From Poronia punctata (lineage: Eukaryota > Ascomycota > Sordariomycetes > Xylariales > Xylariaceae), in the NCBI GenBank assembly GCA_022579005.1, contig MU401517.1:119408-183407 (forward strand): a stretch of 64,000 nt of DNA. The letters run 5' to 3'. The notes below the pieces were generated by a model. The model was not told the origin of the DNA, made no database searches, and was given only the letters and a program-made list of their open reading frames with translations. Both the position numbers and the translations under genes were made by a program. Numbering within the stretch: the first letter of the stretch is position 1; the number at the start of each line of letters is the position of its first letter. Positions 45,572-58,600 of this stretch are shown piece after piece.

Positions 45572-47162
45572 GGCCCCGTTGATTTTATGATCAGTTCCGG
45601 GGCAACCGCAAAACGGCCGATGAGGATAGGAAATTGCTCCAGGGCCCAAGCTTCGTTTGCATGCGATGGACAGGTGCGATATGGTAACTTGAGATAGGGA
45701 AGGGTCAATATCCAGAGTTGATGCAGGCAGCAAGCACAAAAGCCAACACCTTCAAGAATAATATTTCAATACTGTGGTAAGTACGCTAGTTAATTGATGG
45801 CAAAGGTGAGTGCGATGACGTTAGAAGGAATGTAAGCCGAACAGGTGGAACGCGCGCCACGGTAGAATATCGCGTCAAATGCATACCAATTAAAGACTGC
45901 CAGGTAAGCTTTGATAGATGAATATACCAATCAGGCGCTATGTCTCGTTGTCCTTGGGGTCCCCGCAATTTTATCCTCATCTTAAGTTTTACAGTGCAAT
46001 TTGTCCTGTTTCGGTACAGTACAGCGCCCGTAACTACCTAGACGTACAGAATAGCCCTCCATATACAAAGGCGACAGCACAGAATGCTATGCATACTCAT
46101 CAAGATCAACCCGGAGGGCTTGGGTACTGGAATGTATTTACTTACCTAGCCGGGTGCAGTTGAGTTGAATACGCCCGCGCCGCCTGAAGCCAAGGTACCG
46201 TAAAATTGACGACATGTACCTGCGCTGACTAACCTAGGAACGGTACTCGTACGAGTACAAACGAGTACCTGCAAACCTGATCAGCCCATTAGTAACACAA
46301 AAATGATCGTCTTTTCAAACTCAGGACGTAAAACTGGGTAAGACAAGACGACGGGAGTGTTTTTAAATATCTTACTCTGTAACATGAACACTTTGATTTG
46401 CACAATATCGCGAGGGCCTGTTCTGTGCCAATTATTCGATACCTACCTAGTTTAGTCTACGAGTACGAGTACATAGGACTGGGCTATCTATCTACCGGAT
46501 GGGATGCCTTTTTTGCCGAGGCAAATTGCCTGCTTAACAAGGGATAGGGTGTGGACACACAGCTCATAATGGCCAAGGTGAATGAATGATATCTCACCTC
46601 ACCTCGCCGCTATGTCATGCTTTCGAAGCGCCTTGATATAATTTGATCTCTCGGTCTACCTTAGCGGCCATCAATTGAAACCCCGATCGAAGGAGCTCAG
46701 TGTATCGGTGTAATCTAGACTCATTCTTTGCTGTATCGGACTGTTGCGTAGGTTAGGTATACAAGAATAGGAGACGCGGCACACAAATCCTTACACAACA
46801 AACTCGTGAAACGGTTTTCCTGTCGCCGGCCATCGACGAGTTATTATATACCGTTCACTCATATCGTCTGTCTTCTCCACCTTGTGTGAGAGACACAGTT
46901 GACGAGGGGCCCGAGGTCGAGGTAGACGAGGGCAGCTCCAACTGAGGCTTGCACGGACAAGAACGACAATACCGCTTCTGATATATATATATACATGCCT
47001 ATATACCAAACCCAAGCAAGCACAATCCAGCGAATTTTCTCGGCCTATTTTTCCCTTATTTATAAGCTGGAAATAAATACCACTTGACATACATAATCGA
47101 GCTACTTTCAAACCCAACATCAAATCCGAGACATCCAGCAGCAAGCAACAACCACCACCACC
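45572..47162. other. Divergent intergenic region
   Basis: 1.6 kb between the ASCH gene promoter and the hydrolase promoter. It holds the densest cluster of the ACGAGTA/TACTCGT word (three within 46246-46268 and two at 46459-46470). No gene recognised. Confidence 0.5.
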
Positions 47163-48494
47163 ATGTCTTCATTCCCCTTTCACATAAAAGAGCACAAGGT
47201 GCCAGGCCAGCACATCAGAGAATGGGCACGCGGGACAGCCAACAGCCAAGAGGACGTGCTACACCTCCACGTGAAGCAATACATACCCAAGGACAACCCT
47301 AACCCGCAACCAGGCGACGTGACCATTCTAGGGACGCACGCCAACGGCTTTCCCAAGGAGCTGTACGAAGCGCTATGGGCCGACCTGCACGCCGAGGCGC
47401 ATGGGAAGAAGCAGTTCCGCATCCGGAGCATCTGGATCGCCGACGCGTCGAACCAGGGGTACAGCGGCCAGCTGAACGAGGACAAGCTAGGCGACGACCC
47501 GTGCTGGCACGACATGTCGCGCGACCTGCTGCACTTGACCAACGTCTTCCGCGCCGAGATGCCCCGGCCCATCGTCGGGCTCGGCCACTCCTTCGGCGCC
47601 AACATCCTCACCCACCTCTCGCTCTTGCACCCGCGTCTGATGACGACCCTCATCCTGCTGGACCCCACCATTGTCGTCTTCGACCCCGCTCGCGCCGCCG
47701 GACCAGGCACCTCGCCCGCCCGCTCCTCCGCCTTCCGCCGTGACATCTGGCCGGACCGCGAAGCCGCGGCCGAGGCATTCGACCGCTCGCCCTTCTACCG
47801 GGCCTGGGACCCCCGCGTGCTCGAGGCCTGGAACAAGCACGCTATCCGGGGCCTACCCACACCTCTATTCCCAGAGGAGTCAGAGTCTACCGGGGTAACG
47901 CTGCGCACGACGAAACACCAAGAAGTCTTCACATTCTTCCGACCTCTCTACCCGTACATCACACAGACCAAATCGCTCATATCCGGCTCAAACCCCGTAT
48001 ACAAAGTATCCAAGTCCGGCGCACCCGACTACGACCCATCTCTCGACTCGGCACTAGCCCCCGGCCAGAAGCCCTTCGCCTTCTACCGATCCGAGGGTGG
48101 CGTGGTGCTACACGCACTGCCAGCCGTGCGGCCGAGCGTGCTCTTCGTGCACGGCGGCACGAGCGACCTCTCGCCGCCGGAGATGCGCTCTCAGCGCGTC
48201 AACACGTGTGGCGTTGGGCCGGGAGGCAGCGGCGGAGTCGAGGCCGGCCGGGTAGCCGACATCGTCATGGAGGGGATGGGTCATCTTTTTCCCATGGAGG
48301 CTCCCGGCGCCACGGCCGCTCATGCCGCGCGTTGGATAGGTACCGAGATGGTCCGTTGGCGCAAGGAGCAGGCCGAGTACGAGGCTTGGACTCGCCTGCC
48401 CATGCGGCAGAAGACTACGCTGAGTCAAGAGTTCATTGAGAAGCTCGGACGGCCTAAGAAGAAGGACAAGAAGGCCGCCGAGCCCAAGTTATAA
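47163..48494 (+). CDS. Alpha/beta hydrolase with possible peroxisomal PKL tail
   Basis: 443 residues, single exon, with a strong start context (CACCATGTC). Alpha/beta-hydrolase fold: an oxyanion-type loop TILGTHANGFPKELYE near residue 58, nucleophile elbow GLGHSFGAN (S143), and late histidine VMEGMGHLFPMEAP (H374); the acid residue is not assigned. The cap region holds FRPLYPYITQTK. The protein ends KKKDKKAAEPKL. The last three residues, PKL, are a weak variant of the SKL peroxisomal signal, preceded by a basic stretch that often strengthens such signals. Relatives include yeast Lpx1-type peroxisomal lipases and AKT2-like hydrolases found in some secondary-metabolite clusters; no such cluster surrounds it here. 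Codons are strongly GC-ending. Substrate unknown. Confidence 0.78.
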   Translation: MSSFPFHIKEHKVPGQHIREWARGTANSQEDVLHLHVKQYIPKDNPNPQPGDVTILGTHANGFPKELYEALWADLHAEAHGKKQFRIRSIWIADASNQGYSGQLNEDKLGDDPCWHDMSRDLLHLTNVFRAEMPRPIVGLGHSFGANILTHLSLLHPRLMTTLILLDPTIVVFDPARAAGPGTSPARSSAFRRDIWPDREAAAEAFDRSPFYRAWDPRVLEAWNKHAIRGLPTPLFPEESESTGVTLRTTKHQEVFTFFRPLYPYITQTKSLISGSNPVYKVSKSGAPDYDPSLDSALAPGQKPFAFYRSEGGVVLHALPAVRPSVLFVHGGTSDLSPPEMRSQRVNTCGVGPGGSGGVEAGRVADIVMEGMGHLFPMEAPGATAAHAARWIGTEMVRWRKEQAEYEAWTRLPMRQKTTLSQEFIEKLGRPKKKDKKAAEPKL

Positions 48495-49538
48495 GGGCCG
48501 GACAAACAAAGATAGAAGGGAAGCATCGGCGAATCCCATTTTATTGTCCGTCATTTTGGTATTGGGTATTTGTCTCTGTGCTATGCTATATATCACGTAC
48601 GGATATTCCTGCAGGAAACTTATTTCACACTACTATCTATGAATAGATAGTAATAGAAGAACGATAAGCAGAAGGGTGGCCAGGACACGTGTAGGCTATT
48701 TGAACCGGGCAGAAGCTCCCCGTGTAACGTAGTGGATGCAAAATATGTACCGTATATACTTGCTCCGGTGGCAGCGTTAACCAGGCCACTGTCATGCTAA
48801 TGCCGAGGCCTTGCTATACGTGTTCATACTTTCCTACTGCAGCCTGCAGGGAATTGAAGCCAATGAGTCACAATACTTGTAACACACCCTTCCACGGGCC
48901 GTAGCAGAAATTTCAGAAGACGGACAGAATATGAACTCTTTTTTATGATTTACAGAATCAACGCGACATTATTTCCATACTGGGCGCATTTAAAACAGTC
49001 TATGTACCTAATGAAAGCTGAGAGCTGAAAGCTGATAAGGGGATCAGTTTGTAAACGACAGGGAATATCAACTCCGGGCATCCTTTATGAATAGCCTCCC
49101 TCTCCTATTTGTGGTGCCTTGATCCGTCCTGCGCCGGCAATCAAACCTCGCATGTGGCAGAGATCCACCTCACAGTACCATTCCCTCTCATATATCTCAT
49201 ATTTCGTTAGCCTCGTGTCAAAGCTCGTGATCGGGAAGGTGTCCAAGGGCTAATATCATCCCTTGATGGAGGAAGACTACCCTCTCGATGCCTCGTTCAA
49301 TTCTGATTGGTGGGGCGGGGGGACGTGATGAATTGTAAGGCCCAACGACGTATACGGCTTTGGGGCAATCGTGTTGGTTGGGCAATATATTCCTCTCCAG
49401 TTGAAGAAAGTGACACTGTCTGTTTCGTTGGATCTTACTTCCCTGTCGCCATTCAACCTAATGCTATTTTTTTGTGCTTCTTTTGCGGGATGCGCTCTCC
49501 GGTCAACCCGCCGTTCCAAAAGCTTGTGGTAAGTAAGT
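48495..49538. other. Convergent intergenic region, nothing recognised
   Basis: 1.04 kb between the hydrolase stop and the UFD4 stop. It contains a TGAGTCA at 48864-48870 and AT-rich 3' UTR-like sequence. No coding signal. Confidence 0.5.
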
Positions 49539-52500
49539 TTATGACAAGTGGAAAGCCCCTTGTCCTTCTTTGATGGCCGTGAAGAGCTGTCGCTTTAATG
49601 TTTCAATGCTACTGTAGTCCGGAAGTTTAAGGTAGTTGACACAAGTCATGACGCTGGGTAAATAGTCGTCCGATGTGTAGGGGGGCTCGCTGGGCTTGCA
49701 TACGACAGTAAACATCGGTGTTAGGCTCTTGAAACCTACGAAATAATTAGTGCACCAAGACCACGCTGAGGGAATTATACTAGACATACCTCCAATAGGA
49801 AGTTTCGGGCTCCCAGTCGTAAACTGCAAGAAGTCACGCCGTTGGGATGGCGTCAGCTCGCTCATGGTTTGGAGGAGGTTTCTAACGCTCTTGCTATCCA
49901 TATTGAAACCATGGTCGGCTTTGATAGAATCCGTCAGGGCTAGAGAGAAATGTTAGCCATACTAGTAACGACGACAACTCCACGTCATTCCATCAGATTG
50001 AACCTACTTTCAAGAGACCAGTCCTCGTCTGAGCGGCCAAAGAGAGTCACCAGTTCGTCGGGCGTAAAAGCGCTCAAGGCCGAATAAGGGAACACTTGCG
50101 AAAATCCAGTCCGGAAAGCATCTACTTGCCGCTTCACTCCGCGGCTGAGAGTCATGTCAATCACCTCGTCCAGGTAGGATTCAACGTTATCGATCGTGAC
50201 TGGCACGTGAGAGCCCCCTGGAATAAGCTCGATCTCGGGATAACCCGGCAAGGTGAAATCCAGAGCGAGATCATCCAGCTTGATATCGTCAATCAGTATG
50301 TTTTCTGTATCTGCAACCTTTTGTGCTGGTGTCCTTTTAGGGTCCTCGACGATTGCCTTCTTGGCCAACACAAACTTTTTGATATGCTTCAACGAGTTGG
50401 CTAGCCCCGGGTCGACAATTTTCACCGCCCCTAGCGAGGGCTTGACCCCTGTTCCTTCCCCTATGCGGAAGAACGTCGGGTTGAGGTGAATGTCGATGAT
50501 GCGGGAATCGATCATGGATCGCGCAACAAACTTGCCCAGCATTTTGAAAAGTTGCAGAATGATCTCACTAGACTTATCGTCTCGGCTGAGGGGCCTGGGG
50601 AAGAGACCGTTCGGGGCTGATACGAACTCGTCGGAATCATGCGAATCCTCCTCGCGCCAGAGTCTCAGTTTCTTCTTAGAGAATTCTTTCGAAACAGTCG
50701 AGTAGAACTCCAGAGTAGGACCCAGACCAGTACCGACTTCCTCGAAGTATTCGACTTCCAGAATGCTTTGCGAGCTCCCGTACAGTTCCATCACTTTAAG
50801 GGCCGACTCCAGTATCTTCGAGCGCGAGATACGGACCTTTTGTCGTTGAAGGCGGCCGAGGAAGGGACGCTCGTCCCGGCGATCTCGCCGAGATGTATCC
50901 TCCTGTGCGTTCTGCCATCTGCTCATCGACCGAGCATAACCAAATGAGGTGGACTGGAGGAATAGATGACGCGTCTCGAAGGGGAAGAGAAACGGATATA
51001 ACCTAGCAAGGTCTTCGCTCCAGCCAGGCAGACAATTGCTGGCAACGATAAGAGGTTCCTCTAGTTGCCGGTTGAGCTTGGCCGTTAGCTTCGTATTGAC
51101 AAACTGGGACAGCGGCTCCACATTCAAGCGTAAATTGTTCTTATTATCCACCACGATGTCGTCTATGTTGGCATTCAAGTCATGGAGGATATTCAGAAGG
51201 CGGAGTATGGACGCTGTCGTAGGGTGGCGAGCTAGCGATGCCGGCACGCCATTCACATCAGTCGCTCCATCCAGAGACGGCGACGAGAATCCGACAGGTT
51301 CAGCCGGGGGAGGGCCAGGTACGCGGCGGAACTTGATGGAATGAACTGTAGAGAAGACACTACGGCCCAAGTGATCTGCAGGCGACGGCATATTGTGTAC
51401 GGCGCGATATATGGTCATCTCGTTCGGGATGACTCGGTCTCCAAGACTGAACTCGATGTGCCAATCCTGGGGTACCGATTGTATAGCTGCGGCGTACGAC
51501 AAGGGCCTGTGTGCTGTTGCTGGTTTTGGCGTAGGTGTGCTCTGCTGTGCGGGCGCAGCCTGTGAAGGGGGGGCACCGCGACCTGGGAGGTTAGCTGGTC
51601 CCTTTGCCTGGCCAGGAGTAGGCACCCGGGTCCCATCTTCATTTGTAGCTGTGATCTTTCCACCGGCAGCTACCTCCATATTGACCGCGGTTGGATCAGC
51701 GCTCGGGGCTTCTTGCATTTCTTCATCTAGTTCGCCGACCATAGCATCAATTGCACTATCAAGCGCACTTGTAGCACCCAAGTCGTCGTCTTCCTCTGGA
51801 TCCTCCTCGTCCGTAACATTTTTCTCGTCGGCACACTCTAACGCATTTTGAAGAGCATCTTCCTCTTCGGGTGGCGGTGGCGGCGGAGGGGGGGCTAGTG
51901 TTTCCCCAGGTGGATACGGGTGACGACGAGACGATCTACGAAGAGTCGTTTTCTCACGGCCTGATGAGGGCGGCTGGGCTGGCGTGGCAGGGGCTTCAGG
52001 CGGGTTTAGTTGCCTCGACTTGGATTTCCTCGTCGCCACACGCGAGCCAGAAGCCTGAGGGGGCGCAGGAGGGGTAGGATTCGATCCAAAACCTGCGCCT
52101 AGCCTACTAGCGAAACGATCCGCCGACGTGAAACCAGCCGAGCTAGCCATCGCGGCCAGAGCTCGAGACAAACCATCACGGGGCCGAGCGGCACGAGACC
52201 TGGTCATGTTGATTCGGGGTCGCAGATAATCATCCAAAGCTTTAAAAGTAGCAATAGCATGGATAGAGACCATGACATTACGAAACGCCTCTGGTATGTC
52301 GGCATCCGCATCGGCAATCAGTTTGATCTTTATCTGCTTAGCCAGCATGGAAGCTGCGCTGCTACTGCGGTGGTCGAGTGCGTTGTGATGCACGGTAAGT
52401 ACCTCGAAATGTTCTGAGCGGCTCAGTAAATCCTGGAGCTTATGTATCAAAACACTGAACGGCGTTGCCGGAGAGTCGGCAGTGGCCGTCTTTGGCTTGG

Positions 52501-55500
52501 AGCTGACAGAGTGGCCCATGAAAACCTCTAAGAATGCAGCCCTTGCGGAATTGGCCAAGGCCTCGTCAGGGTTACTGAAAACTTCCTCGATGACGCGCAC
52601 AAGGCCGGAGGCGAGGAGCTCTGCGCTTGTGACGCTCTCTAGTACATCCGCGTCGAAGTACGACGCTAATTTTTCCCACAACGCCGTGCCATTCGCGGGG
52701 CTCAGGTCCTTGGCCGTCCGACGAAGATAGAAGGCCTCGATATCCGAGGCTAGTCGTTGCAGGTCACCCAAGATGGCGGCAGCTTTCTTCTTCATCGCCT
52801 TGCTATTTTTTTCGCTCTCATGGGTTTCCATGAACTTTTTAGCTGCCGCAGCAATGCGTGATTTCATGGACGGGATATCGGCTATAAAGAGACGCGGAGG
52901 TTCATCCAAAGACATGGTCGACCCGCCAGAACTACTAGGGGATGCGGTTATATCGTCATGATGGTGATTCTCCTGGTCTTCTTCGTCCTCTTCATCGTCA
53001 TGGTCCTCATGCTCGTCATGGTCCTCATGATCGTCGTGGTCCTCATGATCGTCGTGGTCCACGTGGTCTTCGTGGTCCACGTGGTCTTCGTCCTCCTCCT
53101 CATCTTCATCGTCGTGGTCGTCCCTGTGCTCATGATCCTCGTCTGAGTCGTTGTGAATCACCACCCTATCAGCTTCTGGCACTACCGAAGCCGTAGGTCG
53201 GCCCTGTGATAAACTTTCTACTGCTTTAACTTCCGGTTCCTTATATTCGGCGGCCAGGTTCCCTATCTCGGCAATCACACCCTCTCGATAGACCTGATAA
53301 CGGTAAATGTGGTCGAGGCGCGTCAACAGCAGCTCCGTGATCTGTACGGCATACATGACCAGTGTTGGGTGGTCCTGCTGAGACAAGATTGCTGCAAGAA
53401 ACGAAGCATACGGGACGGATTTCAGTGCATCAACGAGAATACCTTTCTCGAGGTTTGAAAGCATCTTCAGTTGGGCATCGAGTACCTTCTGGCGCACGGT
53501 CAGGTTGACTGTACTAGAAAAGGCATCTGTTAGAGTGGGAAATAAAATCAGTGCAAATCTTCGCAGCTGGTCCTTGCATTCGCCTAGAAGCTCTAGTCTC
53601 TTTTCAGCAGATGTTTTCTTGCGTGTCCCGAGGGACGACGATGAAGGCGTGATTGGTTCACTAAGCTCTGGGTCACCCGTTCCTCGACCAGATGAGACTC
53701 CAGGCCACCTAGGGCCGGGGAGCAACTCGCAGACGACATTAAGAGTCTCGATAATTTGCTCACGAGGCCGGTGGATTAATGCTTGCATGATGACCACACT
53801 GTCAAGCTTCGATGCCACATCCTCGGTCTCGCTAGGAGGCGAAACACCAGTCAATATCTGATATAACGTCTCAACGACATTTAGCTTGACCAGCTCGGCG
53901 GAAAGACGAGGGCTAGCTTTAGCTGTGTAAGCCAGCGACTGGAGAAAAAGTGTATGGATACTGGAGCTAATGAGATTTGTAGTGCCCGGAACAAGTAGCC
54001 GCAAGATTGCTCGGAGCAGTTCAACGCTAACCAGCTGCTCCAACTTAGACGACTGATATCGAAAGCTGTCAATAATACGGGTCACGCATAACGAAGCTTG
54101 TTCAACCACCCTTTGGTCGCTGCTCCCCAGAACATTGAGGAGGATTGGCATAACATCCCTAATAACGGTGAAAGAATCCACGGGGATGTTTCGACAGCAG
54201 TTGGCTGCAGTGGTGACAGCGGTCCGTTGCGTGCTTGTCGCGAAGAAGTCCAGGAAAGATAGGCAGGCCGTTAAACCGCCCTCCCTGACAATGCTAGTAG
54301 GGTACTCGACGGATATTTTCTCTAGCGTGCTCAATGCCTGCTCGGCCAGGTCTATGAATTGTATCTCGAGTAGTTTCTGGCACAGCACAGGCACGGCTCC
54401 CCCATAAACCACATTGGCAGCGCTAGCGGGGAGCGCTTCCATTAGGTTTGCCAGGCAACGACATGCAAGAAGCATGATTTCGGGGCTTTCTTCCCCTGTA
54501 AGCTCATTAGGCTGCATAAGTACCACCAGCTCCTTGACAAAGGCATCAGGAGAAAAATGCCCCGAGAGATTATCTTCGTTGGAGACGAGGAGTATCTCTG
54601 AGAGTTCCTGCAATGCGACCAACTGGGCAGTCGAGTCGGCCTTGTTTCGGAGATTGTTGAGTATGTCTCGAAGCCTCGACGAAATGCCGGACATCATGCC
54701 CGTCAAGGCTCTGAGCGTACTAGTTAAGCCAGAACCGGGATGGCCTCCAAACGCGCCAAAAGGATCATCATCGTCGTAATGGGGATGGCCATCGTCATCA
54801 TCGTCATCATCGTCCTCGTCTTCGTCCTCGTCATGATCATGATGGTCCTCACTATCATCATCTGAATCGTGCGTAGGCGGCGGAGGAGGTTGAAGGCCTT
54901 CCTTTTCTTTTCCGTGCTCTCCAGTCCCAGTCATTACTGTATCTTGTTCAGCCGACGCTGCATTTACAGCTGTTCCTCGCTTTGACCTTCTCGTCGGCAA
55001 AGATGTGCTCGCTGTAAACGAAGGTAAGTCTCGTGTCATAAACAACGGGTAAAGGGTACTGGGGAACAGGTAATTACCATGAGCAGGCTGCACGGCCTTT
55101 TTGTGCCGGCTCGACCTCCTACTAGACGAAGTCGATGCCGATGCAGATACAGTATTATCCTGCATAGCTGAAGGATCCTGGGCCTCGGAACTATAACGAA
55201 AAAAATATTAGAACATTCCCGCGGCATATTGGAGATTTGTCAGCCCCTCGTAGGGATTGAAACCTACCGAGATGGACTAGCCATGGCTGCTGTGGTTTTG
55301 GGCGGCGACTTGCGAGTTGAAGCAGTGACGGCTCGGCTCCCGAGTGGTGACTGCTGGGATGGTTCTTGCTCCTGGATTTTTTGCCGTTTGGACTTTCTAC
55401 TAGCGGATCGATCGTTTGTCGAAGGTTCCGGCGATGCGTCCACTTCGGTAACCGGCTTTCTCTTACGTGAAGAGCTTCTCCGCGTTGGTTGGGTGACGTC

Positions 55501-55620
55501 AGAACTAGGAGCTGCAGACTGATGTCCAGCTGGCTGGCCTTCGGGTTGCTCTGCTAAAGACGTAGATTGGCTCGCCGCTGCGGCTTGGCGGGCAGATGAA
55601 CGAGTTACCCTGGAAGACAT
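49539..55620 (-). CDS. ufd4: UFD4/TRIP12-type HECT ubiquitin ligase
   Basis: E3 ligase of the ubiquitin-fusion-degradation pathway, cytosolic and nuclear. Exons: 55620-55268, 55190-55078, 55011-50008, 49939-49790, 49735-49539; introns of 77, 66, 68 and 54 bp; 1,938 residues. The 66-bp and 54-bp introns are multiples of three and stop-free, so unspliced reading gives plausible but longer proteins. The N-terminus is Ser/Arg-rich, followed by two acidic His/Asp tracts and an ARM-type repeat region (LVALQELSEILLVSNEDN onward). The HECT domain starts around ILEVEYFEEVGTGLGPTLEF and ends with the catalytic-cysteine block LPSVMTCVNYLKLPDYSS. Terminal HLS replaces the common aromatic-ending tail. The second tract (52966-53150) alternates Asp and His. 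Confidence 0.93.
52966..53150 (-). repeat. Asp/His-rich coding repeat in UFD4
   Basis: Degenerate tandem repeat of GTCATGGTCCTC-type units on the plus strand, encoding DHEDHDD-type repeats in the middle of UFD4. A shorter acidic His/Asp tract lies near the N-terminus (54777-54870). Both sit between structured parts. Alternating His/Asp could bind divalent metals, but this may just be replication-slippage expansion. Confidence 0.85.
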
Positions 55621-58600
55621 GAGTATCTGGTGCAATCATATTAGGTGCAGGTTGGGTAGAGGTAATGCGGAATGAAAACCATGACAACAAGTGTAGACCA
55701 TGCGTGACAGGAGTGAAGCGACAAAAGAGTGGTTGCTCCGGGTGGTGATGTCGCCCTAGAGAGGATCTTGGAGGCCCGAGTTTTGGGTCGGAGCTTCTTG
55801 TGCAAACCAGACCTAGCGCCCAAATTGTGTGCGCGACTAGCTGCAATTCGCAACGAAACAGGAGAAGGGCACAAGATTCGGGATACTGTGGTTTGAGATG
55901 CAAGATGCAACTAGGGAGACAGCAAGCGGGCAGGTAGGGATGTGAGATATGAGCAAGTAGTTAACTTAGGTAGGTGCATGTGGGTTAGGGAAAGGTGGGT
56001 AGGTTAATTAAGTACTCAGGGCAAAGTACCAGGTAGGTAAGTTGGGTACATAAAGTGGAGGGACAAACAACACAACAACCAAGGGAGAAACAGGCACTGG
56101 AGCTACAAAGCCACAACATATGGGTGCCTGATATGAATTATAATGGGCGTTCCGGTAACTGAGTAGAAGCAGGTGCACATCCAGGTTCTTTAAACCTTGG
56201 CGTTTTGCCTATATTTGTCTCTTTCACGGGTTGTGGTTGCTTTGCGCCCCAACCTTCGGAAAGACGACTGGCAACCACGCAGCCTACAGCTCGTACGCTC
56301 GCAGCATCCACATGGGGTGGGATATATATGTATAGGTGGTTGGTTGTATTCGAGGATCGTGCAGGCAGTATATTTGATTGGCACAAAGCCGGGGGTAGAA
56401 CGGTTTGCTTAACCATGTAGAATGGATATCCCTCTCAGGCTTGCCCATAAATAACCAGGGAGTACTTGTGATGTGGTAGTAGAGGAAGGTATGGGTAGTT
56501 TTTCGCATCATCTCTACACCGGGATTCAATTTGAAGGAAAAGGGGAGGGGTTATATTATGTACGGCTAAGGATTGACTGGAACATTCAAGATGACGACAT
56601 GGAAAGGCTGGACAACTCTGAGAAAAGGAGAGACGTAGGAAGCAACCCGTACCTGATAGATGGCGATACTGGTAAGATAGCCGGCGAATATGGCGCAGGA
56701 GATTGTTGGGAAGTTGACGATCTCTGGTCCGCCGACAGCGGAGATAGTCGGGGGAGACGGAAGATAGGGTCGGGTCCGTGGGTAGGGTTTCGGTCGGGAT
56801 AGCGATCGGGATCCTCGTCGTGGGAATGCTGGTATTCGCGGTCAGAATCTTCTTGGTCGCGGTCGCGATGGTGATCGTGGTCTTGATCGTAGTGCTGTGC
56901 CGATCGAGAGCGCGGGTTCGCAGGTAGTTTGCGGTCTGCCATGGATTACGCCATGGGGCAGGCAAAGGAGAGGGCGGCGGTCGGAGGGTTCGAAGAAAAC
57001 GGCGCGAAATAATACAAGTTCCAATAAGCTATTTGGGATACGGTGTTTCTTGTCAAGACGGAATCATGGGAAGATCATTAAATTTTGTCGTTTTTTAGAC
57101 CAAGTTGTCAGTTCGACGTCAGCCCCTGGAGCTTCCCCTCTTATCGTAGCGGCGAATCATGGACTAGCTATAACTAGTGCCAGTGAGCTCGCTGCTCGCT
57201 CTTCTCGTCCATTAATCGAGAAAGGCAGCGTCGTGGTCTACACGGGTTCTGTTTATAGGCTTGACTATGTTCTCGTCCCTATTGTTGGTTGAGAACAACG
57301 TATTTGCAAATAGGGAAGGAATGGCAAGGATGAGGGTGAAGGCGGGGCGGGGGAGTAACGACAAGAACAATTGTCGTCGCAAATGAGAAGCTTCCCTGGA
57401 GATGAGCCTTCTGGAGGAGGTTTTGACCTCATCACAACTAGGTAGATTGGAAGTACCTAAGATTAACCTATTGCCCGCTGCCCAGTAGCCCCTGCCCAGT
57501 AGGCAGTACCCGCTGTCCGTCGCCCGCTATCCGTCATCCTATCCTGCTTCCCTATTGGTGTTAGAGATAAACTCCCGCGGGTGCCTCTAAGTGCCAACAT
57601 TTGCCCTATGTATCACGTATGTACCATGGACACCCATGTTCAACAAACTTTTGACCGAGAGACGTTGCCAGAGGACCAGTCAACATTCCAATTTAACTCG
57701 CAGAACTGGCCATGTTATCTGAAGCTCTGTCCAGACCAGGTTTGAGCTTCGTGGCCAGGCAATAAATAACACTAAATTACTGTGACCTGTCTGATGTTCC
57801 TGAATCCTACCACCTTTCTAAATCTATCATATAGTCAAATATCATGATGTACGTGTAGCCTGTAGACTAGGCCAGAGGATATAGGTATAATACGCATAGA
57901 GGTGTATAAATTATCATAGCGTTACACACCACTAGCCGAAGTTCATATTCCCATGAAATTACCTATCGTAAACAATATAAATAAGAGGAACTATTGATAC
58001 CTAGAGGTAGTTATATGGCCATGATCACTACATACCTTATGTAGGTAATGTAGGAACCATTGGGTATCAAGCTGGTTATTTTACTTTTTACTTTTTGAGC
58101 ATTTACACTCTCCCTGTTTGCGAGCTTTTATGATGCTTCATAGACTTTGTATGATACCGGTCTATCTACTCCCACTCTCTACTCCCTTATAGGTTTCATA
58201 TCTCTAGGTATCTGAGCAAGCGTGTAGGCGTATCAGCTTTTTAGCACTTTTTGAACCGACAAAGCTTTTGTTGCTGCCCGTAGCACATTTAGCTCAAGAT
58301 GCAACTATATACGTACTCGTCAGTCTGTCTGTCCACCTCTATATTTTAAGGCATATACGTGGCACGAGCAAATAACTGAGTAGAAATCCTAAAACGCTCA
58401 TCTCGAAGAACCATCCGCTCCACTTTCGTTCCACGCGCCGGGGGGTGCGCAACAAGATCAGGCTTGAGAAGGTATTGATTTGTGTACAGAGGTCAACGAC
58501 TCACCGCAGTCAAATACGTGTAAATTCGGTCTTTCTTGGTGAATCCCCTCACCTGAACCCTACATGTAGGTAGATGATTATCCTATTCCGCCTTGCACGT

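Noticed and set aside
47180..47746. 188-codon minus-strand frame
   Set aside because: Antisense to the alpha/beta hydrolase in GC-rich DNA, where stop codons are rare.
52942..53196. Open frames on both strands across the UFD4 Asp/His repeat
   Set aside because: Repeats of period divisible by three stay open in several frames; only the UFD4 frame continues into conserved domains.
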